Shown here piece by piece: positions 29,000-43,100 of a stretch of 64,000 bases of DNA. The translations under genes were made by a program, and so were the position numbers. Position 1 is the first letter of the stretch, and each line of letters opens with the position of its first letter. This stretch comes from Apoderus coryli (Eukaryota > Arthropoda > Insecta > Coleoptera > Attelabidae): the NCBI GenBank assembly GCA_911728435.2, contig OU452198.1:11814001-11878000 (forward strand). The letters are read 5' to 3'. Under the pieces are notes generated by a model, which was not told where the DNA came from, ran no database searches, and saw nothing but the letters and a program-made list of their open reading frames with translations.

Positions 29000-31480
29000 T
29001 GTATTACTTGTTTTTTAAAAATATAAAAACATAACAAGATTTAATTTCTAGGTATTTGTTTATATTATTGGTTATTGTCACCTGTCAAAAACATATGTTC
29101 ACGTTGCAATTTCAATGACATTTATAGTTGATAGTAGTTCAAAAGCACAATTTCAATCGATGTTGTTGCTAATAATTGGTAAAATTGCATTAAATTTGTA
29201 GTAATTATTGCAAAATAAACAATATTTAAGTTTTAATGTTTATTGATCAATATATTATCACTAATTAAAAATATTACTTTCTGTAAACATAAGGGTTATT
29301 CTTTCGTAGTGATTGATCTGAACAAGTGAATGTGATTATACTGAACCTGAACTGAATATTTGGCGAACCCGAAAGATCATCATTTTTGTCTTTCACTTAA
29401 CCTCGAAAACTTGTGAAAACAACCAAATCTGCTCTGAAAACAGGAAAATTATTTCCTCCATGATATTATTATCCATGTTTTAAACTTTTACAATTTATTG
29501 GTTTGATTCGAAATCATATTCCAATTAGGTACCTATCTCTGTATATTCAATACTTTTAGAGGTTAACTGTTAACTGAACGAACTAACCGGTACCTAGAGG
29601 TTGATCAGGAAGCGGCAAGGGGGGTAGGAAAGTTTAGTAGAAGTGACCGATGTCGAAAGAATACGCACAATCGTGAATGAACTGACAATTTTCAGATTGT
29701 TCACTTAGTTCAGTACGAAGGAATAACCCTATAATATACCGTAAAACTGGAGAATCATCATAGAATAAGAAAGCTACATGGGGGCTATTCTCGGGTAATA
29801 CCACAGCCCACAGCTCACATATAGTTCGACACAGTTAAGAATGATACACTTTTATATGGATAGCTCATTTAAAAGCGTATATTCTTAACTGTGTCGTACT
29901 TTACAATGTCTGTATGTTAGCTGCGGTAATACTTCCTGTATTTTTGGTTGCCTACTACTATAAATAACTATTATGTTATACCCATGCCTTTGCAATGTTA
30001 AAATAATTTAAATTTTACTTGTAACTAACAATTATGGTAAATTACAAGTTGTAATGGTAAGTCCGAACTTATCGTACCTACCTATAAGAGGTAATAATAG
30101 CTTTTTTATAGGTATAATGCTAACTTAAACAATTGTCTAAAGACAATGCTTAAATCAAAACTTTTTAAGGAGTTTTAACGAATAATAAAAAAATATCCTA
30201 CCTAAGTAGGCTAAATTGATGTGGATAATTATTAATTCGCTGTTTTTGCACTGCACTTAAAATTTACCTTTAAATTACATAACTAGGTAATACCTATGTT
30301 CATGATAGGATTATTATTACATACCTAGTACCTACATAATAATTATACTGTAGGTATTGAGAAAACAATAAGCCACAAGCCGGCCTATTGTTTAGGTTGT
30401 TCCTATATACCTACTTAAATTATAAAATTTGAATTTAACAGCCTTGAAATAGCTAATTTTTATACCTACTGAAAAAATACACAATTATTCCTAAATACCT
30501 ACCTAACTAGGTAAATAATTAATTTGGGTACAACCAGTTTAACGTAAAATTAAATTCTTAAAATGATCTATCAATATTATTTCGATGGAACTGCGTTTTG
30601 TTATTCAATTATAAAAACCTGAGAGAATACATAATTTCCTATCAACGGTTATTTGATTCTGTTATTCGTTATTCTATGGTGAACGCCGTGTGTCGATCAA
30701 TAAACCAGCTGAAAAACGGAAATAAGTGTAGAAGTGTAGTTTCTGTGGATGGTTTTGTTTTAAAAACCTTAGATTTTAGTAAGATCACTTTAAATTTTCA
30801 CAGTTTAAGAGAATGTCACTATTACTTAAGTCTAAAAACAATATTAATCAAAAAACATCGGTGGTTTGTGGACATTATTATTGTAAACATAATAATAGAC
30901 TCTTTAAATTTTAAAACTACCTGTAATTCGGTACTAATTTCAAAGTTAGTGATTTGTTGTTAAAGAAAACATGAAGTTGATTCCAGTAACTTACCATGGA
31001 TTTACTGCCATGGATAGACTATTTTCTAATGTTATGCTACCTTGGATTGTGTCTGAGATTCGAAGAAGAGGCTATAATGAAAAGGTGAGTCTTTAGAAGG
31101 TCCATTATTTATTTATGAAAATAAAATATTAACCTAAATTATTTTCTTGTACGTAGCTAATCTCTGGTTAATTGAAAAAGTAAACAAAGTAACCCTGGAT
31201 ACCTGTATAGCCCTGCCTGCCTTGCCTGCCCTGATGAGCCGCCACTGGCATCATGTCATTTAAATTTAAATCAAAAGTGGTTGATAGTCGGTAGTAATAT
31301 GTGTCTGAACGTTCCCTGACATCTCACACAGTTCCTGGCTCGTTTTGATTATGCCGTATTTTGCTGCCTTAAATTATTAAAACCACATCCGGAATTGAAA
31401 TAGGAAATTTTGTTTTCATTTGTAACCACAATATTTTAACAATAGGTACAGATTTTTTTACTAGCATAAATAAATATACG
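29000..31480. other. Gene-poor region with one exon-like segment
   Basis: AT-rich and rich in TAGGTACCTA-type motifs. At 30971-31084 (+) a frame MKLIPVTYHGFTAMDRLFSN ends exactly at a GTGAGT donor, and the ORF before it (30598-30963) has no known domain. GCCACAAGCCGGCC at 30373 and GAGCCGCCACTGG at 31225 resemble the hAT ends seen at 21622 and 22857, so this may be a decayed relative. A mariner-like end (ACGAGGTCTGACC) lies at about 31479. Confidence 0.35.
29822..29900. mobile_element. 78 bp hairpin mini-element, copy 2
   Basis: Same sequence as 3411-3487 apart from a few bases, here with a longer stem because ATTCTTAACTGTGTCG is complete on the right. The left end has one mismatch (TAGTTCG for TAGTACG). 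Confidence 0.7.
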
Positions 31481-31873
31481 AGGTCTGACCTATAAATAAT
31501 ATTCGACTTGTGTATGAACACAGATCGGATGGATTTATGAAAATGCGCTCTATAGTATTAAGACAGAGACAGACTATTATCACCTCACGTGAGATCACAT
31601 GCTATTAGGCAATGTCAAGTCCGAAAAATCTGCAATACAATTTTTGCGTGCTTATAAATGGGTTTAGAAAAACGTAGACTACGGTCACATAATGCAGCTC
31701 ACGACATGTTATATGCGAATGCATAATTCTGTTCGTGCAAATTTATATTTTTGGCATCCTGCTGTATCACGCGGGAGAGCACTGTTGCACTTTTACACAT
31801 ACCTTAACATAATTTTGTCATAGATTTGCTAGTAAAATAAACCCAGGTAAGAAATAAATTCTTTTGTTGGTAC

Positions 31874-34276
31874 TAGGGATGGCAACGTTATATCGATATA
31901 TTAAAAATATTGTCTGTCCTTTCAAAAATTATTGAACGTATTATCAAAGACCAACTTATAGAACATATAACGAAATATAATATTTTACCAGATACACAGA
32001 CAGGCTTTAGGAAAGGTTACAGCTGTGCGACTGCGTTATTGGACATTACTGATGACATACTAAGAGAGATTGATAAGGGTAGGTGCACTGCTGTGGTTTT
32101 ACTGGATTTTACTAAGGCGTTTGACACCTTGCAGCATGAGACATTGATTTCTATTTTGAGGTACATTGGTTTGTCAGGTAGTGCTGTTGACTTCATGTCG
32201 AATTATTTGCATGGTCGTAGACAGGTTGTGAGGTTGAATAATATACTCTCAGATCCATTGACCATTTCAAGAGGAGTACCCCAGGGTACTATTCTGGGCC
32301 CAATTTTATTTAGTCTTTACACTTCGCAATTTAATAATTTCGTTGAAAAATCTTCAATGAAAACATACGCAGATGACACTACTCTGCTCTATTCATTCCA
32401 TCCAAGTCAATTGCAAAACAGTTGTATGATTATTAATAGAGATTTGGATACTTTAAAGCGTATATCAGAAGAACATTCATTGACCCTCAACTCTAACAAA
32501 TGTGTTGCAATGTTGTTCGGTAGGCCTGTGGACGTAAAAACATTAACGCAACGTGTTAAACATTGCATTGACAATAAGGTACTTCCAGTTGAAAATAAAG
32601 CGAAATGCCTGGGACTGCACCTTGATATTAACCTTAGATTTGACTGTCATATCTCTGAGTGTATTAAAAGGGCGATTTGTAGTCTTAAGCTTTTATATAA
32701 CTCAAGACATATACTGAATAAAAAATTAAGAATTACTTTATGTGAATCTTTGGTATTGTCGAATTTTAGTCACTGTGATGTTGTTTACGGTCCTTGCCTG
32801 ACTTCATCTGCTGCACAACGAATCCAAAAAATACAGAAATGTTGCTTACGATTTATATTTGGCATTAAAAGAGGCTGTCCTATCAGTCATAAGCTGAGAG
32901 AAATTCCTTGGTTGGATATGAAGCAGAGGAGATTATTACATCGTTGTAATCTCTATCACAATATCGTTGTTACCCAGACACCATCATATCTATATCGGAA
33001 AATAACTTTCAGAACTGATGTACATAATCTGAATTTGAGATGCAAGGTACGCCTTACACCTCCGACTCACAGAACTGGAGTCTTTGAGCGGTCTTTCACC
33101 TACAATATAGCCAAGTTTTATAATCAATTACCAGAGCAGCTCAAATCTACATCGATAGTGACCTTTAAAAATAATTAAAAAAAAATTCTTCTGGGGGGCT
33201 GAGAGTAGTCGGATGTTGCCGGATTTTGATTGTATACAAGATAAATTTGATTTATATAAAACTGTTTGGTAATACTTTAGACATAGGTATAAGAAATACA
33301 TTAGTAATTAAGTTGTGTGGCTTTGTGTGTTTGTTTTTTGTGAGTGTGTGTATGCATGTAGAAATTAGGATATGTTTAAAGTTTAAGGATAAGTGTATAA
33401 ACCAGCTGAACTCTAGTAGGCAGCTGCACTCTTGCCTTTTCAGTGGCAACTAATGTACACCATGTATTTTTTGTTGCTAACTGAATATTATTATTATTAT
33501 ATATTTTTTTAATATATCGATATATTTTAATCGATATATTTCTTTCGATATATCAAAACAAATATCGATATATACAACACGATATATCGGTACATTATCA
33601 AAATAAATGTATCTGCTATCTGCTACAGCTGCTTTCTTTCGCTAGTTTTCTTGATGAGGATTTATTAATTAGGATTTGTTGGATTTCTGAAGCCTCGATA
33701 AGTTTACCTAAAAGAAGCAAGGGGATTACGTATCCGGATCGCGATGGGCGCTAAAGTGGGGATGAATCAGAAAATGCGTTTTTAGGGAAAGAACATGTGA
33801 ATCCAAACGCGTTTGGATCCTGAAATCAGTAGCGAAAGAAAGCAGCTTACATACACAGGTTTAAAACTTGTTGTGTTGCCGTAGCAGTCGATGCACACAA
33901 CAAAAAATCGAAATCGTCTAACTGGAAATAGATTATCAAAATTATTATTTCTAAGTTCTGTTCCAGAAAATTTTGAATTAATTTACCTAACCTAATGTAA
34001 CTATTTCTAACAAATATTCTTACGTTTGTTTGGAATGCATATGTATTTTCAGGCAAATAAATTTTAATGAATACTATTTTATATAATTATTTGAATCTTT
34101 AAAATTTGAAGTTTATTTACAACTACAATCCACTCTAAAATAAAAATATAGCAAATATATCGATATATATATAAAATCGATATTTTGCATACGATAATAT
34201 CGAGTATATCGATATATTGTTTCGATATATCTTTTGATTCAATATATCGATATATTTATTTATTTTGCCATCTCTA
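31874..34276. mobile_element. hAT-type element with TATCGATA-rich ends, split by a LINE
   Basis: The ends TAGGGATGGCAA and, reversed, TAGAGATGGCAA are flanked by the exact 8 bp duplication GTTGGTAC (31866-31873 and 34277-34284). The outer regions (31885-31900, 33510-33590, 34155-34255) hold many ATATCGATAT motifs in both orientations. No hAT transposase is visible. A LINE copy (31911 to about 33495) is inserted in the left part. Confidence 0.85.
31911..33495 (+). mobile_element. 5'-truncated CR1/Jockey-group LINE with intact RT active site
   Basis: An uninterrupted frame of about 420 codons to 33178 starts within RT (VLSKIIERIIKDQL). It has FRKGYSCATALLDI, VVLLDFTKAFDTL (first Asp), SRGVPQGTILGPILF and TYADDTTLLY with both Asp residues, then the thumb and C-terminus. 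The absence of stops and the intact YADD point to a recent insertion. Endonuclease and ORF1 are missing by 5' truncation. The 3' tail ends in (ATT)n near 33490. Nested in the hAT-type element. Confidence 0.88.
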
Positions 34277-36400
34277 GTTGGTACTTATTATTTTCCACTG
34301 AAACTTCTTCTATTTGGGTAAAGTGGGTAACGACGATATTAAAAATCTAGTAAGAGGCATTGAAAGGCAGTCAAAAAGTCAGGAACATAAGATACTCGTA
34401 CATATAAACAAAATATCCAGAGTGCGGTTAACTCTGCGTATAAACAAGAAATTGAGAATTATTATAATGAAAAAGTTAAATATAATCGGGATAGTAGGTA
34501 CCTCCTGCTGGTGGAGAAATTTAGGTAAGTTTAGCCTCTCTAGTTAAATGAGTTGCGAGCTGCCTACGTCTTTAATTTAAATATCTTTTTATGGTACTTA
34601 ATATAAATGAAAAATAAAATACTTTCATTCATTATCATGTGTATGCTTTTTTCGGAATTCATTTGTGACAAAATAGAAGTGTACTTACAGTTTATAGTCA
34701 AATTAATTGTACCTACTTGAGTATAGTGTTTCTAAAGTTAGTTTAAAGTGATATAAAAAACCACAACTTGATATCCCTTTGTAATGTCAATACCGACCGC
34801 AGCCGTCCATAGGCGCACCCTTTTAACTTTTCATAACAGTACATGCCCTACGATATTTTAAAAATCCTTTATGTAGTAACAATTATTGTATGTTCATTTG
34901 TATAAAAGTATACTGTATCTTTCCTTGCGGCTCCAACACTGCAACATATAAACCTACGCTGAAAAAGACTGTTTTTGTCTTTAGAAGTTTAGACATAGAT
35001 GCACACGTACCTAGTCCGTGTTCGTACAGCAAGGAACATACCTTTATAATAATTAATACTATTGTTATTAATACTTGTAATGCATATAAGTAGATACATT
35101 TTTACTATTATAAACTAACAACAAATTTTACTCACTAGTGAGTGACATTTTCTATAGAACGTAAAAATTTTATAATATGTGTATTCGTCACTTCATTATT
35201 TTCAGACCTTAACTGAAGATAAATATTTAAAAGAAGACGTTGGTTTTGCTATTACCAAAACCAAATTATGACGTGAAACTAGAGGTGTTTTTTTTAAACC
35301 CATTTTCATGATTATATTCTTAGCAAAAGATATGGGACAAACAATTTCGTATATTCTTAGTCACAATCGTATGAAAAATAACGTACCCATTGGTAAATTC
35401 TATTGAAAAAGTATTAATCTTTAAAAATATGACTCATTCCACACATACTACGTTCCTTTTATAAATATCACTATTCCAAATGTCATATAAACTGTGACAG
35501 CTACCGCACACAAAAGATAACTGTCAAGCAAATTATTAGTAAGTCAAGCAAATTATTAGTAAAATAAGTGACACCAACGTTAGAAAAAAATATTTCCAAA
35601 TTATGACAAACCAACGAATTTCAAAATAGAGAGATATGGTAGAATCATAACTGCAACCAACGAATTTCAAATTAGAGAAATATGGTAGTTCTAAAAAATA
35701 ACGTCCACCACTATTAACGTTAACGTTATTTTAACATCATGTTAAACCAACGAATATCAAAATAGAAAAATACGGTAGTCAATTTTTAGCATAAACTTTA
35801 AATTTATATACGGGTTGAGTCAAAAATGTATTTCTTTATTTTGTTAAGGAGAAAAAAGTAATATTTTGAATAATTTTTTGATTTCTTTAGATTTCAATTC
35901 CAGATTTCTTTGAAAGTTAAACTATAAGCTCCTAGAGGTGATCTACGGGGTAACTCAAAAATGTTTCCATTTATTTTCATTATTCAATATGATTTTTAAT
36001 TTTTTTTTTTAAATTTTTATTTTTTGAAAATTTTGTTTTTTTAATTTTTTTTTTTTAACTTTTTCTTTCATTTTTTTTTACAACCCTCATATAACCCTCA
36101 ATGACTTTTGTCATAGATAAGACTACCACAAGACGACTGAGAAATCCCGCAAGGGATTTATTGTTCTAATTATAAAATTAATGTCATGTCAGGGAATATA
36201 TAAAAAGTTAAAAATAAAATATTTGCCAATATCCAATAAGTCTTTAAAACATACTATATTTAGACATAAAGGCTATACGACAGTCTTTTACAATACGGCT
36301 TATATACGAGGGAGAAATGTATTAAAAAACGCTGAATTCCATGCCTTTTTATAATGTAAAGAGGCATGGAAACGGTTAGCCCTGGTAGAATAAATTTATA
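34277..36400. other. Gene-poor region with a small repeat cluster
   Basis: At about 34390-34514 (+) a frame (SAYKQEIENYYNEKV) ends at a GTAAGT donor, looking like a lone exon of unknown origin. At 35590-35790 the motif CCAACGAATTTCAAAATAGA recurs three times in a loose direct repeat. A T-rich low-complexity run fills 35990-36080. Confidence 0.35.
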
Positions 36401-36911
36401 CAGGGTGTTTCAGAAAGACATGGCCCAAATTTGTGAGCGGATTGGGGACATCTAATCATGAAAAAATCCTAAATTGTAATTTTTCGAAAAGTCCTTATTT
36501 ACAAAGATACAGGGAAAGATGACTGCCTGAGGACGATTTTCTTGAAATATTTTCGAAACTTTATTTAATCACATCTTTGACACAAAATGAATAAAAAGTA
36601 CAAGGAAAAAAAGTTAGGTTATAATTAAGGCAAAGCCCCCCCCCCCGTTTACCCGCCTATGGTCATCCTTTGTTATTCAATTTCATGTCAGTTTACGACA
36701 TTTAACTAGGTGAATAAATATGCTACATTTGGTTAATTCATCTTTACTCGTTTCGAAAATATTTCAAAAAATCGTCCTCAGGCAGTCATCTTTAACACCC
36801 TATATGTTTGTAAATGAGGACTTTTCGAAAAATTACAATTTAGGTTTTTTTCATGATTAGATGTCCCCAATTCGTTTACAAATTTTGGCTATGTCTTTCT
36901 GAAATACCCTG
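36401..36911. mobile_element. MITE with TA target site and about 165 bp inverted arms
   Basis: CAGGGTGTTTCAGAAAGACA and its reverse at 36911 are flanked by TA. The arms share CATGATTAGATGTCCCCAA, TTTTTCGAAAAGTCC and CTGAGGACGATTTT. The centre has a run of C near 36640. No coding. Confidence 0.9.
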
Positions 36912-37190
36912 TATATTTTACATTGACTTTGGATACATACGGAATGTATAGAAATACCCGAGAAAAAAGATGTAGGTAGATACCGGGTAGTTTGGAAACA
37001 AGAAGTACAGAGTACGGCACAGCTCTGGTGGATGGTAGACATCAACTGCGTTATTCCTCTAATTATTGCTTCAGATAACTTACAGTTAATATTGAATAAT
37101 GAAATCGCGAACAAACTCTATACTTTAATTTAATGTTAAATCCATAAAATTACATAGTTTTCATATTAGACCTTATCGCGACTGTTTAAT

Positions 37191-40100
37191 TTAATTTGAA
37201 GTACTCGTATAATCTCCGCGTGGGAATGGCGATGTAAACAAAATACTCTTATTGAAACCAGTAAGTATTTCCCTTGTATTGTCTTGATTTGCATACATTG
37301 TTAGATATGCTTGATGTTCTCTGATAAATGCTCTTACTTTTTCTTCAATCATTTTCCTGTATGTGGTTTTTGAGAATTTGTATTCTATATAAGACTCATC
37401 TTGACGTTCCAACTAAAATGGAAATGATATTATTAAATTTGTGTCTCGAAATATTTTAAATCGTACTTTTTTAAGGTTATGTTTTACAATTATACAGGGT
37501 GTCCGGTAAATTCATGAGGTACTCTCGGGAGCTTTATACAGGAGAAGTAAAAATTACCCTAGTTTGCGTCATATCCTAATGACCCACTTAACGAAGATAC
37601 AGGGCCTTAAAGGAGTACCCAGAGACTTATATTTCAGCCATAAAGACTTATAAAACCATATTGCAATAGAAGTTTTATATCTAGATCAAAGTTTTTGCAG
37701 CATTATGACGGAGAAGTAGATACTTCAAAGAGAAGCAAGACACTCTCAAACATAGCACTAAATTATCGATGCGATTTCCAGAAATCGCCCTAATAGTGGA
37801 TGAAAGCTGTCATTTCAAGCTAATTTTGTTCGTAAGCATTTGTCAGATACTGCTGTGAATCGCTAGATAGGTGAAACCCCCTATTTTATGGTCACCGCAG
37901 TCGCCTGACATGAATGCAATTGATTTATTTTTATCGGAAAATTTGCTAGTACCTATCTTAAATCTTGAGATATCGTCCGCACACACACACTAATGGGCCA
38001 CTCTGTATAATTGCTGGTTTCAAAATATTTCTTACCTTTTTCCATTTTATAACTTCGTACAGTTGAATTAAGTCATTGAGTAAGTTGTTTTCTTCTGTAC
38101 CCTGTTAGATAAAATTACATTATTATCAGTCACATTTCCTAAAATAAATGTTCTAACTAAAAAATCAAATAATCTTATCTTCTACTTTTTTCCCTTTATA
38201 GTTAGACATTTTTCGAGTCTACGCAAGGCTCTAGACCGATCCTGTGTATCATGCCCCACACCCAAATCCAAACGTCCCTGATACACCCAATCCTCCACGT
38301 CCAAAATGCATAATATCTCTTGAAGTAATCCATAACGAAGAGCAGGGGGATATGTTTATGTCAAATGCAAGACGTCTAAGTACTCCAAAACAGATATACA
38401 CTGTGTCCAAGATAAGAATGGGAAAGCATTGGAATCGTGGAAACGGTAGGAGTTACAATGTCGGTTAAATTAGAGTACAATTTCAACACATTTTAAATGG
38501 TGCTTTCAAAATTAAACTAACTTTAGCTTAAAAAACGATTTTTTGCGATGTTAGTTATTTCTGACATTATTTTTACAGATATAAAAAAATTAAAACCACT
38601 TTTTATTGTTACTTTTTGAGCAGAATAAGATAGCGTTTACAAAATTTCACTACAACGTTTCGTTTCTGAAAAACCATCATCAGCTTGTTTTTTTTTTTTA
38701 AATACAGCCCTGCATTTTTTATTGTTAAATTTAAAGCCATTTTCAATTCGAAAATAGGTGGTAAAGGTTTAAACAAGTTTTCAGTATGTTTAGCTGTTAT
38801 GTAAAATTATTCAAGAAAAATCTCCATATAGTTTGGCATTTAACTGACTGAATACAGAGTAGTAGGGTTTTGCAAAAACATTCTTTCGTTACTCATAATT
38901 ATTTACTTATAATTTTGACAATTTATTTCTGTCACAGTACAACATTTTATTCTGTACGCGGTTTTTTAAATTTAGTTGAAATTTTTGTGTTTTTTTCAGT
39001 TATTAAAAAACCCCCTCTCTCAAGATAAATGTTTTATGCAAAGCAAGTGCCAACCTATCGCGATTTTTCTTGAATAATTTAAAATAACAGCTAAAAACAC
39101 TGAAAACTTGTTTAAACCATTACGTGTGATATTCCACCTATTTTTGAATTCAAAATGGTTTTAAATCTAACAATAAAAAATCCAGGGGTGTATTTAAAAA
39201 ACCAAGTCGATAATGGTTTTTCAAAAACGAAACATCATAGTGAAAATAAATAAAAACTAAAATCGCAAGAAATCGTTTTTTCAAAAATTCTCGAAAACGG
39301 CTAAAGTAAGTTTTAAGCAGCATTTAAAAGGTGTTTAAATTGTACTACTTTTCAAGATTCCAACGCTATCCCACTCTTATCTTGGACACAGTGTATAAGT
39401 AATATAATATTTTGTGAGGTAGACGTTTTCAGAATATCCCATTTAGACCCTGATTTCGACAACGATTATTAAGATTTGTGATAACCCCAATCACTACATA
39501 TTTGAAAAGAAGAGAAAATTCTTTAACGGATACAATGTAGAAAGTGGAGGTGTTCCATTTGAAAAAACTGTCATTTGGCAAAAAACTGTCACTCATTTGT
39601 TTTCGTTCATTTCATGTTCTGAAGGTTCGATGAAAATGCTATGACTTTGCTAATTTAACCATTTCTCTAAAACCAATAATAATGGATATGTCTATTGGGC
39701 AAAATATACACGAAAACCTTGTACTTGCAGACTTTTGTATCAGCAAAACCTGTAAGGAATAGTTCAAAAAATATTTACTTGAGTGGTGTAAAAAATGAGA
39801 GGATTACAAAATGCAACTAACCTCGATAGCGCACCACTGGTATTTTTTTATATTGTCACAATATTTACACGCGTTTTTTAATTATGGCAAATTTTAAATT
39901 TAAACATTTACAGCTGTATCTAAGCAACTTTAAGGGTTGATGTCCCTTTGCCTAGAGAATTCAAATGGATAGTTTGGTGGAGTAGACGTTGTTTTTATTT
40001 GTGTCTTACACATTCAACTCCTCTCTAAGATGGATTACTTCAGAAAAAAAAAATCAAATGGAAATAAAATCGAGATTTCAAACGAAACACCTTTTAAATG

Positions 40101-43100
40101 CTGCTTTCAAAATTAAACTTTAGCCGTTTTCGGTGGTATATCAAATAACTGCTAAAAACACTGAAAACTTGTTTAGACCGTTACATGTGATATATCACCT
40201 ATTTTCGAATTGAAAATGGCTTTAAATTTAACAATAAAAAATCCTGGGCCGTATTTAAAAAAACCAAGTTGATGATGGTTTTTCAGAAACGAAACGTCGT
40301 AGTGAAAATTTGTAAACTCTATATTTTTCTCATCAAAAAGTAACAATGAGAAAATGGTTTTAATTTTTTTATATCTGTAAAAATAATGTCAGAAATAATA
40401 AAAACTAAAATCGCAAAAAATCGTTTTTTAAAAAATTCTCGGCTAAACTTAGTTTAATTTTAAAAGCACCATTTAAGTGTTTAAATTGTACAATTTTTCT
40501 CAGGCAAGCCCGTCCACTTGAAAAATTCCTTGGTACTTGTACAGGGTGTACTAATATTTAATGAATAAATAATTATTATTGTACCTACAAATAATAAAAA
40601 ACAAATAAAATTAAATTAAAAGTTTCATTTGGCTATTTTCGAAAGTACGAAATATTTTGGGCATGGTATTATGGCAACGTGCAAATATTTTTGATATAAC
40701 AAAAAAAAACGCATTAGAGAAATGTGTCCAAATTCTATAAACTATTCGTACATTTGTATTCAATATTACATACCGATGTTATCAGGTAATTCAAATCAGC
40801 CATCAGATCATCAAATTTCTCCAAATACAAAACATATGCCCAAGGTTGTTGGAAATATGTGAAAAAATCCGGTATCATTGACATTTCAAATCTGAGTTTC
40901 AAGTTATTTAATAAGCGTTCATGTTTACCCCAAAGTGAGTATATGTTTCTAACATCTAAGGGCTAAATACAATAAATATTTTAGTTATTAGCAGTATGGC
41001 TCAAAATAAAGTAGCCAGTATCCTAAGTTTCAACAACAGTACAGTTTATCTCCTTGCATAGGAAATTGGTATTTGCTTATATTTTGTTTCGTTAAGTAAG
41101 GGTGCTGGTGCATCCCCTGCTGATATCGAAAGGATGTTTTCTACCTATCGATTCGTGCATTCAGATATAAGAAACAGACTTGGCAGTGACAAGTCAGCAA
41201 AAATAGTATTTCTATTTAAGCATTATAACACTTTAATTTTTTTTATTAGGTTTTTTTCTAAAATCATCATTCATTCATGATTTTTATCAAAGGAGTGTCT
41301 CTGTCCTATTGATTTTGACGAGAAAGAATTTCTGTATGAATCTTGTTTTGTTCGCGTATGATAGTTATGCAAGACGTAGCAATATTATTACATAGAGTTC
41401 TACTTCTTGTCCACTCGTTGCTTTGAATGTGCTTCACTACAAGTTAGTGGTGGGGATATTTTAATTTAATGTTCTATGACTTATCATTAGTATAAACTCC
41501 AAGTTTTATCTTATTCTGGTATATCGTCCGTCAAACAGCTTCTGCCTTTATAATGTTTCTGACTAATCAAGGAAAATCTGTTCCGCAAATATCCGCCCGT
41601 TACGAAAAATGGTGCTTTTCTCAACTGGTTGCAAATTAACAATTTTTTTTTTAATTTGAGACTTCAAAGTCTCATTTTTTACTTTCACTTAAAGTATCTT
41701 AAAAATGACTTCAGTTAGAGTTATAAAAGTCATATTTTTCTTCTTTTTCATTTAAATAAAACTTTATGTCAAACTCTTAAGTTCCAATTAACAAATTTCT
41801 GAACAAATCATTTGGCCGTAAACATTTAATGAACAATATTGGATATGCCTATATTCTTATACTAGTAGAAGCATAAACGATATGTTTGGAATCTACAGCA
41901 CATTCCTGCCGATCACTACTGATGAGTAGTAAATAAATTAACCTTATCTGATAGTGATACTTACAAACTTTGCTAAGCAAGTTATATTGGCTACTCTATC
42001 ATATTCGTCCAAATGAATTTTGAAGTAGCCTTGTTTATCCAAATTCTGAGAATTACCAGTGATTATTGTTTGCCCCTAGAAAGTTATTAATTAAATTAGA
42101 TGTAAAATGTAATCATTGACAATGATTATTATGGACGGCTTATGCAGAGCAACTTTTACGGAGTTTCACTAAACTGAAATTGTGTACTTCCAAGTAGAAC
42201 CTGACTTCTCTCCTAAAATGGCGGCGTCATATGTCACAGTTTGAAATTATTTAGTTCAAAGTGTCGACGTGGACTCGGAATGCTGTTTTTTATGCTGTGA
42301 TTTTACTAGAAGGTGCTATAATTTTTGCAGATGGCGGCAAATGTCAGTTTTATTTTGACATTTGTGAAATAAATAGGTACAAAATACACGGCAACGAGAC
42401 ATGAATCGCTATACTCGTCAAGAGCGCGGAATAATTGCTTCGGATTTTTTGCGGAATAATTTATTCGGTGGTGTTGGCGTAGCGTGAATTTAAGTTCAGA
42501 TTTCCCGGTCGTTAGACACCAACTGGGCAAATACTAGACTCTTGAACCCCTCGAAGAAGATATCCGTCAATAATGCGAGAAGTTATCGCCGGAAGTTCTG
42601 TCATGAGTCATGGATAATATTATAATGCGGAAATCATTTTCTCTCAACATAATGGAAAAAAAATAAGACATTAAATGAACACACTCCAAAAACAGAAACA
42701 AAGGTTTTCATTCTTAAAAATACTTACAGCCAAAGAACACCGGGTGAGATCTTTTGCGCCACTTGTTACCATAACAGTATAAGGGATGGAATATTTACAT
42801 GTTGAATTATTAGCAAAATTTTACTTACATAATTATCGCGAGAAATTGCGCTTTCCCATGGTATATGTTTTCCTGGTTTACTGATGCACAAATAGTAGAT
42901 TCCACCAGGTAATCTACTATACCTCATTACAGGCTTGCGAAAAGTTGTCACCAGCCTAAAATTTACCAATATTCTCTTTTAATTATATTTTTTATAAGTA
43001 AATTAAACATTAAACTATGAGGAAATCTTGGACTAGTGTTATGATAGCCCTTATTTATTTATTGCACCTTATTCACAGTTTTCTACTCCTCGGCAAAATG

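Noticed and set aside
35990..36080. Long T-rich run as a LINE poly-A tail
   Set aside because: No coding remnant on either side; best taken as low-complexity sequence.
38643..38690. Active hammerhead in the CACTGTGTCC element
   Set aside because: Core boxes are similar but stem I cannot form and two extra bases precede stem II; sister copies have mutated core bases.
42306..42530. Minus-strand ORF of 74 codons
   Set aside because: Antisense of the transposase N-terminal relic; no domain.
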